Part shown: piece by piece, positions 27,792 to 36,500 of the stretch
How positions within the stretch are numbered: position 1 is the first letter of the stretch
How the letters are laid out: each line of letters begins with the position of its first letter
Assembly: GCF_030651745.1 (NCBI RefSeq)
Contig: NZ_JAUSCC010000045.1
Span: 1-48,428, forward strand
Direction: 5' to 3'
Length of the DNA stretch: 48,428 nucleotides
Source of the DNA: Methylophaga sp.
Lineage (GTDB): Bacteria; Pseudomonadota; Gammaproteobacteria; Nitrosococcales; Methylophagaceae
Made by a program: the position numbers and the translations under genes
Notes under the pieces: generated by a model
Database searches by the model: none
Seen by the model: the letters and a program-made list of their open reading frames with translations, nothing else
Told to the model about the DNA's origin: nothing

Positions 27792-30197
27792 ATGTCTTTA
27801 GACGATAAATCAATACAGTGGTATGTGAAAAATATCAACAACCTGTCTTCTGAGGCAAAATTAACAAGAGCTGACGAATCTAACAAAGTCATAACCTATC
27901 CAAGTGAACTAAGGTCAGATGAATCTAATGTGAAGTCCTTCGAGCCAGAAGAACTAGTGCATGCAACTATTATCAATTTGCTGTGTAGTAAGGAATATGA
28001 ATACGATGTTAAGAGGCTTTATCACGAACAGTATTTCGCTCATGGCAGTATTGGTTCGCTCTCTGATGAGGTCGATCTAATTCTATATGATGAAGATGAT
28101 CTGCCATATGCTGTGATGGAGTTTAAATCGTCTGCAAAATATTCAGTAGATGAAGATAAGGCTATTAAATTTCAGCTTTTTGGCACGGCTCCTTTAATAG
28201 GATCTCCAAAATTATTGGTCTATGGGACAGTGCATCCTAATACCGATAGAGTACATTTCGAGCTAAAGTGCATAGATTATGTTAAGTACAAATCATATGA
28301 AAGTTGGGAAGAAGCGGGGAAACCATATTCAACAGCATTTCCAAAGGACTACCAAGATTTAAACTACGTTCCATTTGTAAATGGTGGTGCACGAGATCTA
28401 AAAATAAGCACAACTCAAGCAGACTTTAGAGCTGTAGCCAACAGTTTTCACAACGAATTTTTTGGCGAACACCCAGATAACGCACTCTTTATTAATTTAG
28501 TAAAATGTTTGCTTGCAAAAATATATGATGAACGAACAACAAAAAAAGGGGATGAGTATAGTTTTCAGGTTAAGTATAAGAATGGAAAGCCTGAAAAATC
28601 CTCATCTGTATTTGAGTATGTTAATAATCAATATAAAGAGGCTTACTCTAGGTATATAGAAAAAGGGGGGGTGCCGGATGAAATAGATCCAAAGGAATTT
28701 TCTAAGGAAAAGGTAAAGTCAGTAGTATTGGCTTTAGAGTCTTTGTCAATTACAAAAGGGGCAGCTTTACATGGTGACGTGATAGGTGCTTTTTTTGAAG
28801 AAATCCTTAGATCCGGATTCAAACAAGATAAAGGCATGTATTTCACACACTCCAATTTGGTTCGATTCATGATTGAAGCTTTGGATCTAGAAGGATTAAC
28901 TAAAAAGACGTGGAAAAATGCCACCCACCCTGAAAATAGGCTTCCTTATGTTATTGATCCAGCATGTGGGTCTGGTGCGTTTTTGTTGCATGCCATGAAC
29001 AAAATAACGTCATCAATTAAAGAGGCGTCGAGCATACTTGTTTCAGATTTCGAGGAAACTCAGTTTTATAAAGCGCGTATGAGTGACGAAATGCCAAACT
29101 ATTGGGCTGAAAACTTCATTTATGGCTTCGATCCAAAATTCATTATGGCAATTACTTCAAAAGTTAATATGGTGCTGCATGGTGATGGCTCTGCCCACAT
29201 GTTTAAGTATGACGCGTTTAAACCATTTTCCTCATACAATGATACGAAGCTAAGACCTTCTGGCGATAAGGAGCGAAGTATTCCAAGAAGCATTTATGAT
29301 AAGGATGTCTGCGAGACTTTTGATGCCGTTTTATCAAATCCGCCTTTCGGCGTAACTCTTTCAACTGATACAAAAAGAACATTATCGAAAACATTTTCGC
29401 TTTCACATAAAACTCCATCCGATGGGCTATTCATCGAAAGAGCATTTCAACTTCTCAAGCCAGGTGGACGGCTGGGTGTAGTTTTGCCGGAGTCAATTTT
29501 TAATGCTGTAGATCTTATGTCTGTAAGGATTTTTATCTATAGGATGTTTCATGTAAAAGCGATAGTGTCACTACCTCGAAATGTTTTCATTGACACCCCA
29601 ACACTTACAAGCTTGCTTTTTGCACAAAAAAAGAGTGGTGAAGAAATTAGTAGATGGGATGAAGAATGGCAAAAGCATGAGACAAGTGCCAATGAGTTAA
29701 TAAAAAAGGCAAAAATGGCGCTGAATAAGAATGGAGTTAAAAAATTTAAAAACTCTGAAGATCTGCAAGAGAAAATTTCTAAAACTCTGGAAAACATTAT
29801 TAAGCCGAACGATTGGGTCTACAAAAAGGGTAAGAATGCAGAGGTATTACAGATGACCCCTGATCGAAGTTTTTCCTCAGTTGAGGATGCGGCGAGTCAT
29901 TATAACTCGGTACTAAATTCTTCCGGTCTATCAAAGTACATTGCACGCTATGCATTCACAAAAACAGCAACTAAATTCAATACTGAGCACCATACCTATA
30001 TCGTTAATGAGGTCGGCTTTAAACTGAGCAAGAGAAAAGAAAAGCCGAGACCAAATCAACTCGTTAGATTCGTGTCTTTATCTGGAGATACGATTCAAAA
30101 CCTTCACTTATGTGAAGAGGATTACAAGGTTGAAGTCTCGCCATCAAGTCCAGAAGTTGTACTGGATTTCATAAAGCGTGACGTGGTTTGGAGCTAA
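27792..30197 (+). CDS. Restriction-modification fusion: HsdR_N-type nuclease domain plus N6-adenine methylase
   Basis: 801 residues. The N-terminal region (about 45-200) resembles the nuclease domain of type I HsdR, with a PD-(D/E)xK-like site: Asp about 94 (DEVDLIL) and E110-x-K112 (AVMEFKSS). The remainder is an HsdM-type N6-adenine methylase with SAM motif I 'VIDPACGSGAF' near residue 387 and motif IV 'LSNPPFG' near 516. No helicase or translocase domain is present, so cleavage would not need the translocation of classic type I enzymes. This resembles BcgI-type enzymes, where one chain holds nuclease and methylase. The next gene supplies the specificity subunit. AT-rich relative to its neighbours, suggesting transfer. 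A run of seven G lies inside (28665-28671). Confidence 0.87.
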   Translation: MSLDDKSIQWYVKNINNLSSEAKLTRADESNKVITYPSELRSDESNVKSFEPEELVHATIINLLCSKEYEYDVKRLYHEQYFAHGSIGSLSDEVDLILYDEDDLPYAVMEFKSSAKYSVDEDKAIKFQLFGTAPLIGSPKLLVYGTVHPNTDRVHFELKCIDYVKYKSYESWEEAGKPYSTAFPKDYQDLNYVPFVNGGARDLKISTTQADFRAVANSFHNEFFGEHPDNALFINLVKCLLAKIYDERTTKKGDEYSFQVKYKNGKPEKSSSVFEYVNNQYKEAYSRYIEKGGVPDEIDPKEFSKEKVKSVVLALESLSITKGAALHGDVIGAFFEEILRSGFKQDKGMYFTHSNLVRFMIEALDLEGLTKKTWKNATHPENRLPYVIDPACGSGAFLLHAMNKITSSIKEASSILVSDFEETQFYKARMSDEMPNYWAENFIYGFDPKFIMAITSKVNMVLHGDGSAHMFKYDAFKPFSSYNDTKLRPSGDKERSIPRSIYDKDVCETFDAVLSNPPFGVTLSTDTKRTLSKTFSLSHKTPSDGLFIERAFQLLKPGGRLGVVLPESIFNAVDLMSVRIFIYRMFHVKAIVSLPRNVFIDTPTLTSLLFAQKKSGEEISRWDEEWQKHETSANELIKKAKMALNKNGVKKFKNSEDLQEKISKTLENIIKPNDWVYKKGKNAEVLQMTPDRSFSSVEDAASHYNSVLNSSGLSKYIARYAFTKTATKFNTEHHTYIVNEVGFKLSKRKEKPRPNQLVRFVSLSGDTIQNLHLCEEDYKVEVSPSSPEVVLDFIKRDVVWS

Positions 30198-30199
30198 AA

Positions 30200-30919
30200 A
30201 TGTTTGAAAAACAGAAATACCCAATGGTTGGTCGATCAAGTCTGGTTGAGGTTTCTCGTTCGCATTCATTGCGTTGTGATAGCAAGCAGGCAGAGAAGAG
30301 ATTCGTTGAACTAGATAACCATCTGAAAAACAAAGAAACAGTTTATTTGGGCGAGTTTTTGCCAGACCCGTTAGTGAAAGGCGCTCAACCTGTTTATTTA
30401 CAAGAAGGCGAAGGAATCCCTGTTATTAATACCCTTAGCATACAAAAAATGTCTATCAATGTGGGTGATTGTAGATATATTTCGGAGGAGGATTTTAATA
30501 GTTTGAGTCCAAACAGGGTATTAAAAAAGAACGATGTTCTTTTAACGATGGACGGAGGTACATCCATTGGAAAGTCTGTACTATTTGAATTAGAAGGTGA
30601 GTACACTGTTGATAGTCATGTTGCTATATTGAGGCCAAGAGGAATTTCACCAAAAGCTTTAGTTTTTCTATTAGCTTCTCCAATCGGCCAACTACAATTT
30701 CAAAGGTTCGAGTCTGGAGCGTCTGGTCAAACGGCTGTTACAGAAGAAGATCTTCGGCGTTTTGTAATTCCAAAATCAGCTATTGCAAAATTGGAGGACT
30801 ATATTGATCAGCTTGCTGAAGAGCGAAAAAGAATTGAGTCTGAAAGAATTAAGCTAGAACTGGATGAAGCTAAAATGTGGGAAAACTTTACAAAAAAGGT
30901 TATAGATCAGATCGGTTAA
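30200..30919 (+). CDS. Half-size HsdS-type specificity subunit
   Basis: 239 residues with one target-recognition domain and one C-terminal coiled coil (IDQLAEERKRIESERIKLE). Full HsdS has two of each (about 400 residues). 'GIPVINTLSIQ', 'NDVLLTMDGGTSIGKSVLFE' and 'DSHVAILRPR' are typical TRD blocks. A half subunit would work as a dimer and read a symmetric split site. ATG 30200 is chosen because TGGAG lies six bases upstream; an in-frame TTG at 30188 lies inside the methylase gene. It follows the nuclease-methylase with two bases between stop and start. Confidence 0.85.
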   Translation: MFEKQKYPMVGRSSLVEVSRSHSLRCDSKQAEKRFVELDNHLKNKETVYLGEFLPDPLVKGAQPVYLQEGEGIPVINTLSIQKMSINVGDCRYISEEDFNSLSPNRVLKKNDVLLTMDGGTSIGKSVLFELEGEYTVDSHVAILRPRGISPKALVFLLASPIGQLQFQRFESGASGQTAVTEEDLRRFVIPKSAIAKLEDYIDQLAEERKRIESERIKLELDEAKMWENFTKKVIDQIG

Positions 30920-31098
30920 TGCCATGTGAGTTCCTTCATTTATCAACTTAATCTATTGTATAACCACATCTTTTCGTGAGGGTTGGTCAGTGGCTGCCCC
31001 CTTGTTCGCTTTCCAAATTTGGCTATTGTCATTATTAATGACTACTTACACAATGAGAAGCACGAGCGTTTTTGCCTTACTCAACTTTGAGGAGAGCA

Positions 31099-31144
31099 GC
31101 TAACAATCCAATGCAGCGGGACCATATTTTGCTTGTTGTTATGC
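31099..31144 (+). mobile_element. Degenerate attC-like site before the kinase-like cassette
   Basis: It begins with GCTAACAATCCAATGCAGCG, a left-arm pattern frequent in attC sites, and ends with a core-like GTTATGC at 31138-31144, 15 bases before the next start codon. The internal arms pair poorly, so the site is degenerate. It would form the left border of the cassette 31138-31695. Confidence 0.4.
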
Positions 31145-31159
31145 AATAAGAGGTAAGAA

Positions 31160-31654
31160 ATGAACAAAGGAGTATTGACGTTTTTCTGTGGAAAAATGGG
31201 AGCAGGGAAAACTACAAAAGCTCGTGAAATTGCCCAGAAACGAAATGCCGTACTACTTTCTGAAGACGAGTGGTTAGAATCAATCTATCCGAATAGTATT
31301 GAGTCCTTGGAGGATTACATTAAATATTCTGGTCGGCTTAAACCCCAAATGAAGAGACTGGTGCAATCAATCTTGGCTACAGGAACTGATGTGGTAATGG
31401 ATTTTCCGGCAAATACGGTTACTCAAAGAGAGTGGTTTAAAGGCATTTTTTCAGAGATTCAGGCTCGCCATGAGCTAATCTACCTCGACCAGCCAAATGA
31501 GATTTGCTTAGAGCAGATCGCAAAAAGGCGCATAGAACAACCAGAAAGAGCGGCAACTGATACGGAAGAGATGTTTGAGCTGGTTACAAAGTACTTTGTT
31601 GCACCCATGCCGGATGAAGGGTTCAACACAACTGTCATAGCGGTAAATGTATAA
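31160..31654 (+). CDS. P-loop kinase-like ATPase (cassette gene)
   Basis: 164 residues. Walker A is CGKMGAGKTTKA near residue 10. A DE-containing strand (LLSEDEW) and a Walker B-like 'VVMDFPANT' follow. The lid-like C-terminal region has 'RRIEQPERAATDTEEMF'. It resembles small AAA_33/zeta-like kinases that phosphorylate small molecules; the substrate is unknown. Its stop codon lies inside the left core of an attC-like site (GTATAAC), a hallmark of integron gene cassettes. RBS AGAGGTAAGAA. Confidence 0.8.
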   Translation: MNKGVLTFFCGKMGAGKTTKAREIAQKRNAVLLSEDEWLESIYPNSIESLEDYIKYSGRLKPQMKRLVQSILATGTDVVMDFPANTVTQREWFKGIFSEIQARHELIYLDQPNEICLEQIAKRRIEQPERAATDTEEMFELVTKYFVAPMPDEGFNTTVIAVNV

Positions 31655-31701
31655 CAAGTTGTTGCTCACCGGAAAATTGCGAGTGAAGCAAGGCGTTATA
31701 C
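31649..31701 (+). mobile_element. attC-like integron recombination site
   Basis: The outer arms are exact inverted complements: GTATAAC (31649-31655) and GTTATAC (31695-31701). The inner arms TTGCTCAC (31662-31669) and GTGAAGCAA (31683-31691) pair with one extrahelical A, as expected of folded single-strand attC sites. The upstream ORF ends inside the left core and the next ORF starts 17 bases after the right core. No integrase gene lies in the window. Confidence 0.72.
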
Positions 31702-31718
31702 ATAAGTAAGGAATCAAA

Positions 31719-32105
31719 ATGATTGTGATTTTTGGAATAAAGGATGAGTTAAATCCGATAAAGGCGCAGTTATCTGACGTCATTCATGGGTGTATGCAGT
31801 CGGTTCTTGGTATGCCGGAAGACAAGAGAGCACATCGGTTTATCCCAATGGAAAGAGAAGATTTCTACTACCCGGGCGGACGCACAGATGCTTACACGGT
31901 GATTGAAATTAACATGATGGCTGGCCGTCACGTTGATACCCAGAAAAAGCTCATTCACGCTCTGTTTCAAGAGATTGAAAGTAAGCTATCAATCTCGCCA
32001 GTAGATATTGAAATTGTCATTAAAGAGCAACAGCCCTATCAATGGGGTTTTCGCGGTATGACTGGTGACGAAGTTAATGATCTCAAGTACAAAGTCAACG
32101 TATAA
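31719..32105 (+). CDS. Tautomerase-superfamily protein (cassette gene)
   Basis: 128 residues with the 4-oxalocrotonate tautomerase/MIF-like pattern. The start 'MIVIFGIKDELNPIKAQLSDVI' lacks the usual catalytic Pro-1, which fits the non-Pro tautomerase-like members often seen in cassettes. 'YTVIEINMMAGRHVDTQKKLIHALFQEIE' is typical of the family. Its stop codon sits in a GTATAAC half core at 32100-32106, just as in the preceding gene, but the matching right half of that attC is missing. The function is unknown. Confidence 0.78.
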   Translation: MIVIFGIKDELNPIKAQLSDVIHGCMQSVLGMPEDKRAHRFIPMEREDFYYPGGRTDAYTVIEINMMAGRHVDTQKKLIHALFQEIESKLSISPVDIEIVIKEQQPYQWGFRGMTGDEVNDLKYKVNV

Positions 32106-32393
32106 CGAAGCCAATTAAAATCTTGTAATGCAAAAGACAGCGCTCTACGTGGGAACTACTCACTTGATTCCCACACAGGACCGGGGGGAGCCAGGCCGTA
32201 ATGTTTGATCATTTGTGGGGATCCGACAGGTACTGCCCTTAAATATAAAGATTTATAAAAGGGACTGATGGCTTGAACTGATATGGAAATTAGAAGTTTT
32301 ATCTCATCAATAATCCAGAAAACTACTAATATTTACTTCTCTAGGCAAAGCTGGCTTCGTAAAAAAGGCTCAGCCTCCATAAGAAGGTGTTAT
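32100..32393. other. Broken attC half-site and REP-like palindrome
   Basis: About 290 bases without a supported gene. It begins with the left core GTATAAC of an attC whose right core is not found. At 32148-32175 GTGGGAA and TTCCCAC form a stem, followed by ACAGGACCGGGGGGAGCCAGG-type sequence that resembles the palindrome at 33524-33552. An in-frame extension of the next gene to 32283 has no ribosome site. Confidence 0.45.
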
Positions 32394-32957
32394 ATGTTTT
32401 ATAAAAAAGAGAAGGTCGTCTTTACTTTTGTTTTAGCTACTTTATTAATGGGGTGTAATCCTGATATTGGCTGGGAAAACTGTGTTGCAACGGACCTAAA
32501 AAATGACCTAATAATGTCCGAATTCGAGGTTCAGAAAATTGATTATATAGTTCCCAAAAAAGGTGACAGGAAATTCAAGCAACTTTTCCATCCCAATTCT
32601 GATCCGCGACATACCTGGATTTGCGTGAAAGAAGATGATAAAGATAAAGCTGACAAAATACGCTCTGAACTCAGAACGATTCCATGCTCAGAAAAGTGTT
32701 GTCGAAAGTCTTGGAGAAGTGTAGGGCAAGTGAAAGACGAGGTTTTTCTGTCAGATCGCAACCCTGAAGTAATAAATATTTTAACTAGTGCGGGAATAAC
32801 ATTTGATGTGATTGATGGTCATTGTGGAGAAATTAAAGGTGTTGAATTGTGCCGCCAAGATATCCAGTGGAGGGAGCAGGATGACGCTTACGTTAAATCA
32901 ATCCTTGATGAAAATCATCTTTGGTTATGGCAAGAAATTTGTCCAGATGGCAACTAA
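32394..32957 (+). CDS. Hypothetical lipoprotein
   Basis: 187 residues. The start at 32394 follows AAGAAGG by six bases and gives a lipoprotein signal, 'VVFTFVLATLLMGC', with the acylated Cys about 21. The mature part contains many cysteines (WENC, WICV, PCSEKCCRK, GHCGEI, LCRQD, ICPDG), which suggests disulfide bonds in the periplasm. I recognise no family. It sits in the AT-rich accessory stretch. Confidence 0.6.
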   Translation: MFYKKEKVVFTFVLATLLMGCNPDIGWENCVATDLKNDLIMSEFEVQKIDYIVPKKGDRKFKQLFHPNSDPRHTWICVKEDDKDKADKIRSELRTIPCSEKCCRKSWRSVGQVKDEVFLSDRNPEVINILTSAGITFDVIDGHCGEIKGVELCRQDIQWREQDDAYVKSILDENHLWLWQEICPDGN

Positions 32958-33003
32958 AAGTTATGTATTTAGCAGCTCGGTCAGTGGCTGACCCTTTGAG
33001 CCA

Positions 33004-33471
33004 ATGACCAAATTTAGAAAATCATATTCAGTATTCTTTTTTATAATTGTAGCTCTAGGTCTACTTATATATTTAGGGTTGAAAGAAAACAACTCTCCAT
33101 TTCGTTACATTGAGACGGACGATTTTTACAGTTACATAGTTTTAGAGAGCGATTCTAAGACTAACAACAAAATGATTGTTCCACATGGAGTTTTTTCCGT
33201 ACACCGCGAAGGTGGTAATTTATATGTGGCTAGGATGGTTGTTTCAATTATAGATTGCCCAAAGATTAACGGTCAGCGTAACGAAGGTTCGGTTTATCGA
33301 GACGTAATGGAGTTTTGGGTTTTGAATGATTTAACTCTATCAGTCACTGGGCCCATGACGCGAAGCCAATATGAAAGCTATTTATACGAGAATGATCTGC
33401 AAATAGAAGTTCCTAAAAAACCGAATATGTACAGTCGCTATGTCAACGATATTTTTACGGTATGTAACTAA
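33004..33471 (+). CDS. Hypothetical single-pass membrane protein
   Basis: 155 residues. An N-terminal hydrophobic helix (YSVFFFIIVALGLLIYLGL) anchors a periplasmic domain of about 125 residues without recognised motifs. The upstream region contains a palindrome GGTCAG-TGG-CTGACC (32979-32993). AT-rich codon use matches the neighbouring accessory genes. Confidence 0.5.
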   Translation: MTKFRKSYSVFFFIIVALGLLIYLGLKENNSPFRYIETDDFYSYIVLESDSKTNNKMIVPHGVFSVHREGGNLYVARMVVSIIDCPKINGQRNEGSVYRDVMEFWVLNDLTLSVTGPMTRSQYESYLYENDLQIEVPKKPNMYSRYVNDIFTVCN

Positions 33472-33514
33472 GTTCTGAACAAAGGTGCCGGGACCAGAAG
33501 GTCAGACTCGATAT

Positions 33515-33560
33515 GATAAACATGATTCCCACGGAGGACCGTGGGAACCAGGTATTTATC
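33515..33560. repeat. REP-like palindrome TTCCCACGG-AGGA-CCGTGGGAA
   Basis: A perfect 9-bp stem TTCCCACGG / CCGTGGGAA lies near 33524-33546, flanked by GATTCCCAC and GGGAACCAGG. A diverged relative lies near 32148-32195. The nearby 'AAGGTCAGACTCGAT' (33498) and 'AAAGGGGCAGACTTTGATCT' (33568) resemble sequences that accompany REP elements and their transposases in other gammaproteobacteria. Confidence 0.6.
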
Positions 33561-33599
33561 TATAGGTAAAGGGGCAGACTTTGATCTTAAATCCTGCAT

Positions 33600-36500
33600 T
33601 TAACGTGGCATTACCCGAACACTGGTGAGTGATTCCAAAGGTTCTGGCCGTGACAGGTAAAAGCCTTGAACATAATCCACCCCAATCTGACGCAGGATAT
33701 CCAGCGTTGCCGCATCTTCAACAAATTCGGCAATGGTCTTTAACCCCATAATATGGCCGATGTTGTTAATCGAAGCGACCATGGCCTGGTCAATGCGATT
33801 ATTGGCTAGTTCCTGGATGAAAAAGCCGTCAATTTTCAAGTAATCAACGGGTAATTGTTTCAGATAACCGAATGAAGAGAGGCCACTGCCAAAATCATCA
33901 AGCGCAAACTGGCAGCCCAGGCGTTTCAGTTCGGTAATGAAGCGACTGGCATTGGCTGGATCAGCGATGGCGGCGGTTTCGGTGATTTCAAAGCAAATAT
34001 TGTTTGCTGGAACCTTGCGTTTCTCCAGTTGTTCCCGAATTAACTGCAGGCAGTCTTCGCGACCAATGGAGGCACCGGACAGGTTAATTGAGCAAAACAC
34101 AGGCTGTTTGTTCTGGCGAAGTTGATCGCCCATCCAGGCCAGCGTGTTGCGAATCACCCACTGATCGATCTTGGGCATCAGCCCAAAACGTTCGGCAGCC
34201 GGAATAAAGGCACCTGGCGGAATGATTTCTCCCTGTGGACCGATCATGCGAGCAAGAATTTCATAATGCGGCATGGTGCTTTCGCTGTTTTCCAGTGGAA
34301 CAATCGTCTGAAAATAGAGCCGGAAAAGGTCTTTATCGAGCGCTTCCTGTAGCCGACTTGCCCACTGAATTTGACCTTGGCGCTCCTGTGCCTGAATGTC
34401 ATCCGGCTGGAACAGATGAACCCTGTTACGCCCTAGATCTTTGGCTGCATAGCAAGCGGCATCAGCATGACTTAACACTTCATCCAGGCTGCCACTGGCC
34501 TCTGTAATACTGACCAGGCCGATACTGACACCTACGGAAAACACCTGACCATCCCAGGAAAAACGAAAAGCGGTAACCGTTTTTCGCAGTGCCTCGGCAA
34601 TATCCCGGCCTTTTTCAATTGGACAATGGCTGAGCAACACCCCGAATTCATCACCCCCCAGTCGTGCCAGGGTATCGCTCTGACGCAGTACAGGTTTCAG
34701 TAGATTTGAGAGTTGTTTCAATAGAACGTCACCGGCTCTATGGCCGCAGGTGTCATTCACCAGTTTGAACTGATCCAGATCCAGATAGCAGAGCAGATGT
34801 TCGGCTTTATCATGGTGAGCTTCATAGATCAGCGATTCGAGACGCTTTTCAAATTCACGTCGGTTGATCAGGCCAGTCAGAGTGTCGTGCACTGCCTGAA
34901 AGGTCAGCATCTTTTGCAAACGACTGTTTTGGGTAATGTCTTGTAGTGCCACAACCCAGCCTATATTTTGGCGGTTGGTATCCAGTAAGGGAGCACAATT
35001 CAGCTGTACTTCAAACTCATCACCTTGCTTGTTTTTCAGCACAAATAGACGCTTTTGACTGGAGTTAGGCGATTTTTCGGAGTATTCGAGACACAATGTC
35101 GTAATTTTCGTTTGAGTCGCTTCGCTGTCTTCAATCTGAATAACATCGTCAATAGGTTGCCCAAATGCCTGCTCAGATGTCTGTCCCAGCAGTTCGCTAG
35201 CCATTGGGTTAAGGTAGACGATGTTATGTGCAGCATCACAGGTGACTACTGCTTCGGTGATTGCTTCCAGTGTGACTTGTGCAAGCTCAGAATGGCGATG
35301 CAGACGAGCCTCCATCTTTTTTCTTTCGCTGATATCCCTGAGCATGGCGCTGTATTGCACGCCTTCATCGGTTGGACTGGCGGTGGTGGTGACCTCCAGT
35401 GTGAAGGCGTTACCCTTACTGTTTTTGGCGACAATCTCATAAGGCCCAGGCTGTTGGCTGCTGGCCAGGGTGACAAACAAATGCTCCGGTAATGTGCCCG
35501 TAAAAGTTTGTTTGTTTTGTTCATGGAGTAACACGTCCGTTGGCTGCCCCACCAACTGGTGTGCAGGTCGGCCGAACAGAATTTCCGCCCCTGGATTGGC
35601 ACTGGTCACAATGCCCTGACTGGAGAAGGTGATAACCCCGTCACGCATATCACGCACAATTAATCGGGTGCGTGTCACCATACGGTTCAAGTTAGCAATA
35701 ACCCGGTTGTACTGGGATGCTATCTGACCGACTTCGGTAAACGGCTCAACCGGTACCCGCTGCTTCAGATCACCACTACGTTCCTGAGTTTGCATGGCTG
35801 AAAGCAGGTCACTCAGTTCTGTTTTCGCACCATGTTCTGAAACATTCAGCCCCTGCTGCTCGGCTTCAAAACTGACACGTAATGGGATGTAACGATTCAG
35901 CAACACGAGAAAGGTTAGTGACAGCGGGAAAATAAACATGGCACAGGCGAATATGCCAAGCAGCTGTACCTGTAATTGGCCAGCGCGGCTTAAGCCGGTA
36001 TCGAGCAGTTGCAAATCACCAAAAATAGCAACTGCCAAAGTGCCCCAGATACCGGCAGCCAAATGTACCGGCACCGCCGAAATGGCATCATCCAGTTGCA
36101 GTCGATGCATCTGTTTTTCAGCAAGAAACATGACCAACGCGCCAAGGCTGCCAATCATTGCTGCTTGCGGTGTTGAAACCACATGGGCACCTGCAGTGAT
36201 CGCAACTAATCCGGCCAGGGTGCCATTAATGGTGAGTGAGGTGGTTTGGCTATTATCGGGTTGCGTTTTAGATAGCAGGATAGCGGTGATCCCACCGGCA
36301 GCTGCTGCGATGATGGTGTTGACGATGATGCCAGCAATAGCGGTGGTAAAAGCCAGCGTACTGCCACCATTGAAACCGATCCAACCGATCATAAAAAACA
36401 GCATGCCAAGTATCGCCAGTGGCAAATTGCTACCCGGAATGGATTGTACTTTGCCTCGAATGAAACGTCCGCTTCGAGGACCGACAACAATCACGGCGGC

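Noticed and set aside
33480..33500. Possible copy of the tRNA-Leu 3' end (GGTGCCGGGACC) as an attachment site
   Set aside because: The match is too short and interrupted to support an att repeat.
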